From contig NZ_CP058235.1 of assembly GCF_013388295.1 (NCBI RefSeq), positions 1,280,001-1,344,000 of the forward strand: 64,000 bases of DNA, given 5' to 3'. The notes beneath the pieces are model-generated. The model was not told the DNA's origin, did no database searches, and was given only the letters and a program-made list of their open reading frames with translations. Below, piece by piece: positions 1 through 9,423 of the stretch (positions are counted from its first letter, which is position 1; every line of letters starts with the position of its first letter). The translations under genes were made by a program, and so were the position numbers. The DNA is from Bartonella alsatica (GTDB lineage Bacteria > Pseudomonadota > Alphaproteobacteria > Rhizobiales > Rhizobiaceae).

Positions 1-1200
1 AAACATTGATCATTCATATGGGTAGCAATTTGGAAAGTTTATACAAAATATAACTTTTGTATATACATAGATAGAAAAGTATGCATTATTAAAGCATTCT
101 TTTTCTTTTAACGAATTGAGCAATTTCTTTTTTAACTTCTTTTTAAAAAGGTGCAATATATTATTAATTTTTTGGCTTCAATCATTCGAATTCACTGTAT
201 GCCATTGCACAAGCTAAACCCGCGTTTATAATTAAACAAACAAGCAACCACGCAATGATACTGTGACTTTAACGTCAAATTTTCAAGCGTTCCAATAATT
301 GGAAAATATTCTAAACCACATGCCTTTTAGTCATTAAGCACTAAATTGATTTTCATGTTATCTCCTCTATAGTATTCTTTAGTTCTTACGCAAGCGTAAG
401 GAAAAACCTCTATAATACTCCTTCTTTAACATTTATGTGCTCTCTTCTCATGAATGCAATAATTTGGTGAATAAAACACAAAACATAGAAAGTACAAAAG
501 ATAACTGCGTTCATTATGATTTACTCAGAAAAGTAGTCATAAGTTTCTTTTACTCTGTATGCAGATGTCAATACAGACTCTCTGTTTCATGGCTATCTAA
601 ATAAGTTATCATCATGCACTCTTTTTCGGTGTTACAAAGTACAAAAGACAGCATTTTGCCTTTTTTATGCATCGTAGTTAATCGGCTATTATGTTATTAA
701 TTAAAAAAGCCTGATCGATTTTCTCTATATCTATCCTTGGATTTAGTTTCGAAATCAGAATGCTGTTTCAATTAATTCTGGAAGAATGATAGTTCATAAT
801 CTCTTAAACGAGTACAGAGGTATTTGCCAATAACGAAATATCTTTGCACATAAAATAAGCTTTTTGAATAAATACATTCAATGAAATCTAGTCAATTTTT
901 ATAAAATAGATATTGCACTTATTTTATTATAGAAGCTTTAGTATAGAATCGATTGTACACAATGGTCTGATTAGATTTAAACAGATAAAAAAGTACTCTT
1001 TGGAATGGGATTATAAAATTCCTATGGTTCAAAGACTCAATTCTCACGTGGGCTATAATAACTTACACCATATTCTTTTGAAAAAATATCAATTTTCTTC
1101 AATAAATTGAGCATTACTACGAGATAGTTTTATTTCCAGAATGAGGGAGGGAAGGGTATGAGTGAGAGATTCTTTGCTAATGTTAGGAGCACATTAATTC
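1..1200. other. Gap with no supported gene
   Basis: No reading frame here has a recognisable protein or a convincing ribosome binding site; the only frame of about 65 codons (913-1110) has no family features and looks accidental. A 7-bp inverted repeat CTTACGC/GCGTAAG lies at 385-400 with a 2-base loop. Because P2-like tail genes begin directly downstream, this stretch may be eroded prophage DNA, but nothing in it proves that. Confidence 0.4.
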
Positions 1201-1596
1201 TATGTGGACTGGTTGAATTTTCAATCCTTTGAGAAAGAGTTTTTTGCCTCATGGGTTTCCATGGAGCGTTTTGGCAGGTTCCCCAGTTTACAATTTACTG
1301 GTTATGGCAATGACCCTAAAATCATCCGTAGGGTTTGGTTTCCGGAAGAATTTAGGGATCGGGTTTTTAATGCTATCACCACAACTATTCGAAGAGCAAA
1401 GCCCATTCAGATGCTTCATTGGATCAATGATAGAACCTATAGTGCTATTCTCTATAGTCTCATAGTGATCACCACTATTAGTAAAGACCACGACTTTATC
1501 AGTCGCTCTGGTCAATCCCAGCGTATCCGCTATTCCATCAGTTTTTGTCCTTTTTTGACGGCGGAAAACCGCAAGAACAATATCAGGTGGGAATAA
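1201..1596 (+). pseudogene. P2 gpU-like phage tail protein, frameshifted remnant
   Basis: Two overlapping frames share one gpU-like protein. One carries FGRFPSLQFTGYGNDPK, resembling the 'yqFtGpG.dtitl.Gv.yPe' core of P2 gpU tail proteins; the end reads RSGQSQRIRYSISFCPF, resembling the family's C-terminal 'dG.p.kieFtl.Lkr' strand. A second frame (1229-1465) covers part of the middle, so at least one frameshift has occurred. In P2, gpU is a minor tail protein at the tube terminus. The next genes are gpX-like and gpD-like, which is exactly the P2 tail order U-X-D, and this context supports the call more than the weak sequence match does. Not expected to be functional. Confidence 0.6.
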
Positions 1597-1601
1597 ACTC
1601 C

Positions 1602-1856
1602 ATGAAGATACCAGAAAAGCATGTTTTTGTAGAATTAGAGGATTTGAGTTTCGATCTCGTCTGCTTTCAATATGCTATGGCTATGTTAAGGGACTGCAGA
1701 CAAATTGGGGGACTGGATGGTTATTTAGAAGCTACGTTGGAAGCCAATCCAGAGATTGCCAAATGTGGAGCTCTTTTATTACAGAGCTTAAAAGTCATTC
1801 TGCCTGAATTTGTGATGTATGAAAAGAACAATGTGGGCAAGCGGCTATGGGATTAA
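1602..1856 (+). CDS. P2 gpX-like tail protein
   Basis: An 84-residue frame starting at ATG 1602, six bases after the gpU-like frame ends. The segment YLEATLEANPEIAKCGALLLQSLKVILPEF matches the LysM-like gpX pattern of phage P2 (vlaANPgLae.g..lp.Gt.v.LP), which is a small tail protein binding peptidoglycan-like or tail components. Length is close to gpX (about 67-70 residues) plus a short extension. Its stop overlaps the start of the gpD-like remnant (TAATG at 1854-1858), as expected for translational coupling in a phage tail operon. The frame is open but both neighbours are broken, so it is probably a relic that has not yet acquired a stop. Confidence 0.6.
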   Translation: MKIPEKHVFVELEDLSFDLVCFQYAMAMLRDCRQIGGLDGYLEATLEANPEIAKCGALLLQSLKVILPEFVMYEKNNVGKRLWD

Positions 1857-2859
1857 TGCGCACGCATTCCTTTATTGAAGTGAGAGTAGGAGATAAGCTT
1901 GTTCATGAAGTTTTTTATCAATGTTTTTAATGGCTACCATCACTGATCATGCTGGCAATGAAGTTGATACATTTGAAGCAGAACTTGATGATAGTGGTAA
2001 TGATTTAGAGATTCCCTTGAGCTTACAGTGCGCTGCAGGTAATCTTTAGCGATGAGAACAGCATGATTGCTTTTATGAGGTATTTTATTGTCGAGTCGGT
2101 TATGAGTTGTGGTGGCAGCGATGGAAAAATCTTGCGCCTTTGTGGCAAAAGCGCCTCTATGCGTGAGGAAATCAAGGAACAAAGCAGTGAACACTTTGAC
2201 CATAAAACCATTGTGAAGATTGTTGAGATAGTCGCTAAACGTCATGACTATCAAGCAAAGGTGAGCTCGCGATTTGCCAAATAAACCTTACCTACCTTAT
2301 GTGGTGAGCACGGATCAGTTTGCGATTGATTTTTTAACTTGCCTTGTTAACCGAATGCGGGCGCGGTTTTTAATCGAAGACAATAAGTTTTTGTTTTTGA
2401 GCGGGAGCGATTTACCAGCCCTCAACATCCATCGGCGTGACTGTTACCAGCTGGGAATTTATCTTCGAGTCATGTACTCAATACGGTACCATTGAAGCAT
2501 GTTATTTTGATCGCTCACAAGAGTATCAATGCCAGGTTACGCATCAACAGATTTTAGCAGTCGCGTGCGCCGTTTGTGCAATTACTATCCATGCAAGGAA
2601 AAGGCTTTGGCTGCTGCAGCCTTCTGTGTCGAATAGGCTTTGCTGTGCTGTGAGAAGTGATTCTTTAACCCTCGAGGGGGGCGCCCTGAGATCATAGTTG
2701 ATCAACTTCATCTGTTGCAAGGGTTTCGGGATGAAAACAATGGCTCATGGAAAGCTGCAATCGTTACTCACCGCTATGAAAAGCAAAGCGGGTTATACCA
2801 CAGAAATCACCCTAGAAGCACACGATAAAGGAAAGAAAACAATAGAAAATGAAAGCTAG
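1856..2859 (+). pseudogene. P2 gpD-like late control/tail hub protein, multiply frameshifted
   Basis: The pieces lie in successive frames but in correct order for gpD. They are an N-terminal SFIEVRVGDKLVHEV, then ATITDHAGNEVDTFEAELDD (gpD 'l.itD..G.eaD.leieldD'), then KIVEIVAKRHDYQAKVS and the adjoining STDQFAIDFLTCLVNRMRARF (gpD 'i.q..eSDa.FL.rla.r.ga'). The C-terminal part reads SWKAAIVTHRYEKQSGYTTEITLEA (gpD 'w.it.vth.l...Gf.t.lelE'). At least four frame changes separate them. gpD forms the hub of contractile tails and in P2 is called late control protein. The total span of about 1 kb equals a full-length gene, so decay was by small indels rather than deletion. Confidence 0.7.
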
Positions 2860-2920
2860 AGAGAACACAAAATCAAAGGATCAAATTGACCCTTTGACCG
2901 GACGCGATGCTTCCTGAAAT

Positions 2921-3010
2921 CAAAGTGCAATATTTGCACTTTGCGTAGGAGAGAGGAATAGGGAAAACTTGTCTCGATTTCTCAAAGGAGCAATGGTGCA
3001 AACATTGCAC
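2921..3010. repeat. Two hairpins sharing a GTGCAA/TTGCAC core
   Basis: A perfect 10-bp stem lies at 2921-2930 and 2934-2943 with loop TAT (CAAAGTGCAA/TTGCACTTTG). A second stem with the same six inner base pairs lies at 2996-3001 and 3005-3010 with loop ACA. Both are in the gap downstream of the gpD remnant. Neither is followed by a T-run, so simple terminators are unlikely; paired operator-like sites are possible. Confidence 0.5.
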
Positions 3011-3204
3011 AATTGTATACTGAAAAACAATAAGATCAACTTGATCGAATTGCTTAAACATTTTTCTTTTTAAATAATGTGCTTAGGGTACAGAATAATT
3101 ATCAGTTAATTTATTCTAAAAGAGGTTATTACATCTTATATACTGCCTTTTAAAATAACGCAATTCTTACTAAAGAGTTGATCATCTCAGATTGTGATTT
3201 TGAG

Positions 3205-3336
3205 GAGAAGAAAAAAAGATTCATGAAAGGGGTTTTAAATGACCTTTGAAAGGTCTTTGAAGACCCTTTGAGAACTCCTTAAAAAAAACTTTGAAAAAAT
3301 GCGTTGGTACAAAACCTAATGACAAGCTACAAGTGA
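3205..3336 (+). repeat. Phage-end element, copy A (alternative hairpins)
   Basis: This block aligns base by base, with small gaps, to 10870-11007. Shared landmarks are a 'ttttaaatg' run, GACCTTT...AAAGGTC, GGTCTTTGAAGACC, a 'ttgag' run and, near the end, 'tgacaagctac' against 'tgtcaagctac'. Within it a 15-base near-palindrome (3241-3255) and a 14-base hairpin (3252-3265) share the AGGTC arm, so only one can form at a time. It sits between the gpD remnant and the tRNA-Thr gene. Confidence 0.7.
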
Positions 3337-3357
3337 TTATTTTTTATAGCAATACGG

Positions 3358-3430
3358 TGCCGCATGCCGGATTCGAACCAGCGACCCCATCATTACGAAT
3401 GATGTGCTCTACCAACTGAGCTAATGCGGC
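3358..3430 (-). tRNA. tRNA-Thr (anticodon CGT)
   Basis: Read on the minus strand, this folds as a complete cloverleaf. The acceptor is GCCGCAT/ATGCGGC, the D-arm is AGCTCAGTTGGTAGAGC, the anticodon arm CATCA-TTCGTAA-TGATG places CGT at positions 34-36, and the T-arm contains GGTTCGAATCC. The discriminator is A. The CCA end is not encoded (the template continues CCG). The 3' end faces the prophage remnant on its left, which is the usual geometry for phage integration at a tRNA 3' end. Confidence 0.95.
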
Positions 3431-4612
3431 ATAGGCTTGTACATTAATTAAACAAAATCAGTTTGAGGGTAATAACTAAAAGTATGCATAAAAGCAAGTA
3501 TGCATTTTTTTCAATAAGTTATAAGATGCGGTCATTATTGAGATAGAGAACGGGGAATAAAAGGTTAAGAGCAGAATAGTATTTTTTGATATTAATGTCA
3601 TAAAATGGGTTTCAATTTATCACAGTGTTCTAACTTAAAAACTATTATAAAAGCGCATTTTTTAGGTATTACTTGATGCCAGGATAGTTTCGTAAGATAA
3701 GTATATAGCTTTTTCTAGAAAAGAAAGAAATTTATTGGACAAGCAATTGAAAAATAAAAGATATCATAACCTTTATGATGTGGAGATAAGAACAATGGAA
3801 TTAATAGAAAAGTTAATTATTGTTTTTATAAGAACAAACATAAAAAGTATATTAATAAATTAAATATGTTTTCTATTAGAGTTGGAAATGAAACTAGTTT
3901 ACCAAGAAAAGCTTATTGATGAGCTTTCTTTCACTTAATCAATAAAAAAATTATAATGTGATATTAAAGATTGGATGCTTTAACGAGCAGATTTCCAGAG
4001 TTGGAAAAACAGGATTAGTTTAAAACTATCGTGTTATCATCTCCACATCAATAAGGATTTAGAATATTTTTTTGAAGCTTTTAAGTTATTTCTCAATAAT
4101 AAGGAATTTTGAATTTTTTCAAGATATGATGTGTAACAGGCTGCAATTAATATAAAGTTTTTATAAACTGCATAATTTCTCTCGTTATTTCAGGAAATTT
4201 CAATCTTATTAAGGAGTACTGATATTATTAAGATATTTTTCTATATGTGATCTGTAATGATAAAACAAAGAGAAATTTATGTAAAGGATAAAGGAACGAT
4301 CATGAGCAATTTTAACTATACCAACTATTCAGCCTTTCTTATACAGATGTTTCTTATAGGTGGAATAAGAAATTCAATTGAGTAAACAATTGTCTTTCAT
4401 TAACGAAAATGAGTTGGCAGTACAGTTGTTAATTATAATAATCATAAGCGAGTGTATCTTTTGATAATAAAGTGCTTTAAATCTCTTTTTATTAACAAAA
4501 TAGCTTCCAGCTATCATTGATAGAATGAAGTCTTCTAAACTACCTTGATTATGTATTGTACAATGGATTTTAGAAGAATCTTTTCAATTTTAAAATCAAA
4601 TATATTCTTTTT
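3431..4612. other. Long gap, no recognisable gene
   Basis: Both strands are dense with stops. Fragments of coding-like character occur near 3960-4070 and 4240-4390, but none translates into a family I recognise. No tRNA, clear terminator or insertion-sequence end is visible. Gaps of this size are common in Bartonella-like genomes where genes have eroded. Confidence 0.5.
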
Positions 4613-4933
4613 TTAAGTATACGATATTTTGTGAAAAGGCTTTTGTTTTTCATGATTCAAGATACAAAATGCTACTGCTACAGCACAAAAGATAGACCAC
4701 ATTGGTAAACAAGTGAGAATAATGCAAACTGAGGACAGAACAGGGGGTAAGATATTCTTTATAGACTGGTTTAGGTTATAGATATCTGTTTGCAGAAAAC
4801 TTGCTAATATTTTGTTTAAGGGGGTTACCGTCCAATGTGATGCGCTCATAGAGTGTACACTATCAATGACAAATAGTATGATTGCTAGTGTAACGAAAAT
4901 GAAAGCCATTAATTTAAGAAAAAGGCGCAGCAT
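4613..4933 (-). CDS. Small conserved rhizobial-type membrane protein
   Basis: A 106-residue protein if started at the internal ATG 4933, which has AGGA seven bases upstream; an upstream ATG at 4975 would add 14 residues without a good binding site. The N-terminus is a basic patch and a hydrophobic helix (FLKLMAFIFVTLAIILFVIDSVHS) and a second helix lies near the C-terminus (MWSIFCAVAVAFCIL), so both ends likely face the cytoplasm. The motif 'D.v.S..a....tPl' after the first helix resembles small two-helix proteins of Rhizobiales whose function is unknown. It is divergent from the permease at 5119 and its position beside a long gap gives no functional hint. Confidence 0.6.
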   Translation of the reverse strand: MLRLFLKLMAFIFVTLAIILFVIDSVHSMSASHWTVTPLNKILASFLQTDIYNLNQSIKNILPPVLSSVCIILTCLPMWSIFCAVAVAFCILNHEKQKPFHKISYT

Positions 4934-5118
4934 ATTTTTTCCTATAATTTTAACAAGAACAATTGCATAATTCACAAAAAAACAAGAAGTTGCATTATAA
5001 CAAGAAAATAAATTTATATTCTCTCTATATAATTTCTTTTGAAAAAAAATATGTTAAAGATATTATCAGCTTTTTGTATAAAGATTAAAATCAATATCAA
5101 GGGGGAGAGTGGATAATA

Positions 5119-6546
5119 GTGCTTAATGATGCGAATAATGAATTGAAGCGTGATCTTCAAAATCGCCACATTCAAATGATTGCTTTGGGTGGTGTTATTG
5201 GGACAGGACTTTTTTATGGATCAACAGAGGCAATTCAATTAGCTGGTCCTTCAGCCATTTTAGCTTATCTCTTCGGGGGACTGATTATGTATTTCATTAT
5301 GCGAATGCTTGGTGAAATGTCAGCAGAAGAACCGTCTTCAGGAGCTTTTAGTTTCTTTGCATATAAATATTGGGGAAGATTGGCTGGCTTCATAACAGGT
5401 TGGAATTATTGGTTTCTTTATATTCTTGTGAACATGACTGAACTTACAGTGATTGGGTTTTACCTTGATCATTGGGTTTCGATTGATCATTGGAAGTCAT
5501 CCTTCACTGTTCTTTTGTTTGTTACATTAATTAATTTGTTTAATGTTCGTTTTTATGGAGAATTTGAATTTTGTTGCGCTTTGATCAAAGTTGCTGCTGT
5601 TATTAGTATGATTATTTTGGGGATTTTTCTCATTATTACTGGAGTAGGGGAAAGCCCAGCGAGTGTTCATTATCTTTGGGATCATGGCGGTTTTTTTCCT
5701 TATGGGGCAATAGGGGTTGTTTTGGCGACTTCTGTAGTAATGTTTGCTTTTGGAGGCACCGAACTTATTGGTATTGCTGCTGGAGAGGCAGCTAATCCAC
5801 AAAAAACAATACCAGCGGCTATTCGTCAAGTTATGTGGAGGATTATAATTTTTTATATTGGTTCTATCAGCGTTATTATGATAATCAGTCCATGGAATAT
5901 AATTGGGAAAAACGGTAGTCCTTTTGTCACAATTTTTGAAACTATAGGAATCCCTGCACCTGGTCATATTTTAAATTTTGTGGTTATTATGGCTGCTATT
6001 TCTGTTTATAATAGTGGCATTTATTCTAATGGTCGTATGCTTTATAGTTTAGCCATACAAAAAAATGCACCACATATTTTCAGTAAACTGAGTACTGCTC
6101 ATGTTCCTTATGTTGCTATCCTTTTTTCATCATTCTGTACGGCTATAATTGTTGTTGTGAATACTCTTATCCCTGATAATAGTTTCATGCGAATCATGGC
6201 TCTTGCAACTGCGGCAGCAGTTATTACTTGGGCCATTATTATTATTGTTCATTTGAAATTTCGAAAAGCACATAGGAATAGAAAAAAGGACTTTATATAT
6301 GCGTTTGGTTTATATCCTTACGCTAATTATCTTTGCCTCTGCTTTCTTGCTTTATTATTTTTCATTATGTTTGTAAGTGGCTTTGGAAACAATGGATTAA
6401 TGGGGCGACTTTTTGAGATGATCGGAATAAGAATATCTTTTTTTGAAACATATATCTCTGTTCAGATGCCTGATATGAGTTTGGCAGTTATTATTATTCC
6501 TCTATGGTGCTTGTTTTTATTCTTGGGCTATAAACTTAAACGGTAG
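5119..6546 (+). CDS. Amino-acid permease, APC superfamily (AAT family)
   Basis: A 475-residue protein with about twelve hydrophobic helices. Residues 14-45 (LQNRHIQMIALGGVIGTGLFYGSTEAIQLAGP) carry the APC signature in the first helix, where the unwound GVIGTGLF segment binds the amino-acid backbone. EANPQKTIPAAIRQVMWRI around residue 225 is the conserved cytoplasmic loop of the amino-acid transporter branch that includes AroP, ProY and GabP. The start is GTG 5119 after a strong GGGGGAG site. Substrate cannot be read from sequence; aromatic or branched amino acids, proline or GABA are possible. bioM follows 41 bases downstream on the same strand, so co-transcription with the biotin importer is plausible. 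Confidence 0.85.
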   Translation: MLNDANNELKRDLQNRHIQMIALGGVIGTGLFYGSTEAIQLAGPSAILAYLFGGLIMYFIMRMLGEMSAEEPSSGAFSFFAYKYWGRLAGFITGWNYWFLYILVNMTELTVIGFYLDHWVSIDHWKSSFTVLLFVTLINLFNVRFYGEFEFCCALIKVAAVISMIILGIFLIITGVGESPASVHYLWDHGGFFPYGAIGVVLATSVVMFAFGGTELIGIAAGEAANPQKTIPAAIRQVMWRIIIFYIGSISVIMIISPWNIIGKNGSPFVTIFETIGIPAPGHILNFVVIMAAISVYNSGIYSNGRMLYSLAIQKNAPHIFSKLSTAHVPYVAILFSSFCTAIIVVVNTLIPDNSFMRIMALATAAAVITWAIIIIVHLKFRKAHRNRKKDFIYAFGLYPYANYLCLCFLALLFFIMFVSGFGNNGLMGRLFEMIGIRISFFETYISVQMPDMSLAVIIIPLWCLFLFLGYKLKR

Positions 6547-6587
6547 CGATATAAGAGGTAATATAAAGGGATTGATTGGAATAAATT

Positions 6588-7268
6588 GTGGGGATTATAA
6601 AGTTTGATAAAGTGACACAAGTCTTTGGTGATTTGTGTGTTTTAAGGAATATCACTGTACAACTTACCGAAAAACGAATTGCTATTATTGGTGCGAATGG
6701 TTCAGGAAAAAGTACATTTGTTCGTCTTATAAATGGGCTACAATTACCTTCTCATGGTTTTGTAAGTGTTGATGGTCTTGATACAAAGCGTGATGCAAAG
6801 GCAGTAAAGCGTAAAGTAGGATTTGTTTTTCAAAATCCTGATAATCAAATTGTTTTGCCGTTAGTGGAAGAAGATTTATCTTTTGGTCTCAAAAATCTAA
6901 AACTTAGTAAAGATGAAATTAAAAAGCGTGTAGATGAAATTTTACAACGCTATGAGCTTCAAGCTTTCAGAAATCATGCAGTTCATTTATTAAGTGGTGG
7001 ACAAAAACAACTCGTTGCCATTTCCAGTGTAGTAGCAATGAAACCAGATTATATTGTTTTTGATGAGCCGACAACGTTACTTGATTTGCGAAACAAGCGC
7101 CGCATTACACAAGTTATAGAAGAATTATCACAAACGGCGATTGTTGTATCGCATGATTTGGAATTTCTCAGAAATTTTGATAGAGTTTTAGTTTTTGATA
7201 AAGGGGAAATAGTTGTTGATGATATACCTTTTGTTGCGATCAAAGAATATATAGGAAAAATGTCGTGA
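6588..7268 (+). CDS. bioM: Biotin ECF importer ATPase BioM
   Basis: A 226-residue ABC ATPase of the energy-coupling-factor type. Walker A is GANGSGKST (35-43), the Q-loop FQNP is near 82, the signature LSGGQKQ is at 135-141, and Walker B DYIVFDEP is at 154-161. In the BioMNY system the ATPase couples ATP hydrolysis to biotin uptake through transmembrane BioN and the substrate-binding BioY. The start is GTG 6588; its stop codon overlaps the GTG start of bioN by four bases. The three-gene order bioM-bioN-bioY with overlapping ends is the standard arrangement in Rhizobiales and fixes the assignment against the cobalt paralogue CbiO. Confidence 0.92.
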   Translation: MGIIKFDKVTQVFGDLCVLRNITVQLTEKRIAIIGANGSGKSTFVRLINGLQLPSHGFVSVDGLDTKRDAKAVKRKVGFVFQNPDNQIVLPLVEEDLSFGLKNLKLSKDEIKKRVDEILQRYELQAFRNHAVHLLSGGQKQLVAISSVVAMKPDYIVFDEPTTLLDLRNKRRITQVIEELSQTAIVVSHDLEFLRNFDRVLVFDKGEIVVDDIPFVAIKEYIGKMS

Positions 7269-7921
7269 TCAGTTTATATCTTCCTCAAGATACGTTTGTT
7301 CATAAGCTTAGACCAGGAGTTAAGTTATTATTCCTTACTGTATGCGCAACCATTCTATTTATGGTGTCATCTATACCTATTCTTTTAATCTTTTTATTGT
7401 TTGTAGCTTTACTTTATAGAGTTGCTAAGATTCCTTTTAGCAATGTGTTAAAGCAGCTTAAAGCAATGAGCTTATTTTTAATTCTTATATTTGTTTTTCA
7501 AATTATTTTTAAAAATTGGCTTACAGGTTTTGAGATTATATTGCGTTTTACTTCTCTTGTTTTTTTCGCATCACTTGTTTCATTAACGACTAAAGTTTCA
7601 GATATGGTCAGTACAATTGAAACATGGCTTCAACCATTTCGCCACGTTGGTATAAATTCATCAAAATTTAGTATGGTTTTATCTATGGCAATTAGGTTTA
7701 TACCAGTTGTTGGTAAAAAGCTTAATGAGGTGAATGAAGCTCAGCGTGCACGTGGGCTTGATACCAATATTTTTGCTCTTGCAATGCCGTTAATTATACG
7801 AACGATAAGAATGGCTTCAGAGGTTGCTGAAGCATTAGATGCACGTTCTTATGACTGTAATGCTGACAATAGTATATCTGATGATAATATAACTGTCCAA
7901 AGGAAGGGAATAATTCCATGA
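7265..7921 (+). CDS. bioN: Biotin ECF transporter T-component BioN
   Basis: A 218-residue membrane protein with about five helices and two ARG-like coupling motifs typical of EcfT proteins: [10 protein letters not shown] near 156 and EALDARSYD near 191. These sit on cytoplasmic coupling helices that contact the ATPase. It starts at GTG 7265 inside the bioM stop (GTGA) and its TGA stop overlaps the bioY ATG by four bases (ATGA at 7918-7921), so the three genes are translated as one unit. The length is typical. No disruption is seen. Confidence 0.92.
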   Translation: MISLYLPQDTFVHKLRPGVKLLFLTVCATILFMVSSIPILLIFLLFVALLYRVAKIPFSNVLKQLKAMSLFLILIFVFQIIFKNWLTGFEIILRFTSLVFFASLVSLTTKVSDMVSTIETWLQPFRHVGINSSKFSMVLSMAIRFIPVVGKKLNEVNEAQRARGLDTNIFALAMPLIIRTIRMASEVAEALDARSYDCNADNSISDDNITVQRKGIIP

Positions 7922-8472
7922 ATACAAAAGATCTCACCTATATTGCTTTATTTGCAGCTATTTACGCGATTTTAGGCTTTTTCCCTCCTATTTTTCTTCC
8001 TGTTTTCCTTGGAATTCCTATTACAGCTCAATCTATGGGACCGATGTTAGCGGGGTCTATATTGGGAGCAAAAAGAGGAGCTTTAGCATCACTCCTTTTT
8101 CTTGTACTTGTTGCTATTGGATTGCCTTTATTAGCTGGTGGGCGTGGAGGAATCGGTGTTTTTTTAGGGGCTGGTGGCGGGTTTATGATTGGTTATCCCA
8201 TTGCTGCGTTTTTTATTGGTTTTATGGTTGAATGGTTTTGGCAACGATTAAATTTTATAATATTATTCGCAATAAATGCTTTGGGTGGTGTTGGCATTGT
8301 CTTTTCTTTTGGGATACCATGGATGGCTTATGTTGCTCAGGTACCTTTGCTGACAGCTTTAACAAGTTCATTAGGTTTTTTAATTGGTGATTTTCTGAAA
8401 GTACTGATTGCATCTTTTATAGCACTTACCGTTAAAAAATCCCTTCCTCTCATTACATTAAAGAATGGATAG
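7918..8472 (+). CDS. bioY: Biotin-binding S-component BioY
   Basis: A 184-residue integral membrane protein with six hydrophobic segments. Conserved BioY features are GFFPPIFLPVFLGIPITAQSMGPMLAG (residues 20-46) and LLAGGRGGIGVFLGAGGGFMIGYP around 74-97, which form the biotin pocket. It is the high-affinity substrate component of BioMNY. It is the last gene of the operon; the next 560 bases have no gene. A full importer and no biotin synthesis gene in this window agree with biotin scavenging from the host, though synthesis genes could lie elsewhere. Confidence 0.93.
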   Translation: MNTKDLTYIALFAAIYAILGFFPPIFLPVFLGIPITAQSMGPMLAGSILGAKRGALASLLFLVLVAIGLPLLAGGRGGIGVFLGAGGGFMIGYPIAAFFIGFMVEWFWQRLNFIILFAINALGGVGIVFSFGIPWMAYVAQVPLLTALTSSLGFLIGDFLKVLIASFIALTVKKSLPLITLKNG

Positions 8473-9039
8473 CTCTTACTTTAAAAATGAGGTGGTGTAT
8501 TGCAGTTTATATGAAGGCAAAAAGAAACAACATACTAAGGTTCTCTTAGTTTTTTTACGCTTTTGAGAGTAGATAAGCTAGGACAAAAGAATTTCATTGT
8601 ATACTATCTAAGTGATTATTTTAAAAGTGGTAATATAAAATCTATATAGAGTTTTATTTAATAGATATAAAACTACAAACTGTTCTTGATAAGCAGGAAA
8701 GGTTATTTTCCTTCTTTTTTTGAACAATTTTATTATAGAAATCTTGAGAAAGAATCGTGAGAAATTTTATTCTCTTATCAGCAACTTTATAAGTTTTTCA
8801 AAAAAAATTAAGCATGAAAAGCTTTCATTATATTTTATTGGTGTTTTAGTTATAGGAAGTTTATATATTAAACATATAAAATAAAATACGCGTTAAGAAA
8901 ATAATGTTAATTTAATGAATTTTGAAATATTTTTATTCTTTTTGTTACATTATTTATGGTATATAGAGAAAATAGTATTTTATGTTATTTTCATTATGTT
9001 CCTTTTTAAAAAAAGGAAAGTATAAAATAAGGTTATGAA
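8473..9039. other. AT-rich gap
   Basis: No gene is recognisable on either strand. The DNA is very AT-rich and includes a possible promoter region for the small secreted protein at 9040. No tRNA or strong terminator is seen. Confidence 0.4.
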
Positions 9040-9357
9040 ATGATGAGATATTACTTTGCTATATGCGCTATTATTTTAAGTTTTACGTGTGTTGTAAAAG
9101 CATCTGAGTCTCCGGTTTTTCAAGGAGAAGCATCAGTTATTGTTGCTCCTACTGTTATTGGGACAAATGTGTTTCTTGATAAGAACGTTGATTCTTTATT
9201 AAAGTTTGATTCTTTATTAACTAAAGTGGTTATACCTGCCCATCCGGGTTCTCATAGTGTGTTTTGGAGCGGTCTAGTATCGTTTTTTCAGCAAATGAAA
9301 GATGTATGTACTAGTTTAGGATCATATATACGCTTCCCTGTCTCTGCATTTTCTTGA
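9040..9357 (+). CDS. Small predicted secreted protein, unknown family
   Basis: A 105-residue frame beginning ATG-ATG at 9040. It opens with a clear signal peptide: MMRYYFAICAIILSFTCVVKA followed by SES, consistent with signal peptidase I cleavage after residue 21 (VKA). The mature part is about 84 residues with hydrophobic stretches but no cysteine pair, no lipobox and no domain that I recognise. An A/G-rich stretch (AAAGGAAAG, about 9013-9021) lies too far upstream to be a strong binding site. It stands alone between two long gaps at the left border of the accessory island. It may be a lineage-specific secreted protein; homology is unknown. Confidence 0.55.
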   Translation: MMRYYFAICAIILSFTCVVKASESPVFQGEASVIVAPTVIGTNVFLDKNVDSLLKFDSLLTKVVIPAHPGSHSVFWSGLVSFFQQMKDVCTSLGSYIRFPVSAFS

Positions 9358-9390
9358 TAGAGTGAAAAAGAACGCATATTATTTTTAACT

Positions 9391-9423
9391 TAATTACTGC
9401 AGTAATTTAATTACTGCAGTAAA
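9391..9423. repeat. Tandem palindrome, two copies of TTACTGCAGTAA
   Basis: The perfect 12-bp palindrome TTACTGCAGTAA occurs at 9394-9405 and again at 9411-9422, a 17-base spacing. They begin 36 bases after the stop codon of the small secreted protein. Two identical dyads 1.6 helical turns apart suggest a dimeric protein binding site; alternatively the RNA could fold as a long hairpin. Confidence 0.6.

Noticed and set aside
3960..4390. Possible transposase fragment
   Set aside because: Some lysine-rich coding-like stretches, but no transposase motif or terminal inverted repeats could be found.
5527..5967. Minus-strand frame of 146 codons inside the amino-acid permease
   Set aside because: Antisense shadow of a strongly conserved transporter; translation is rich in rare patterns and has no domain.
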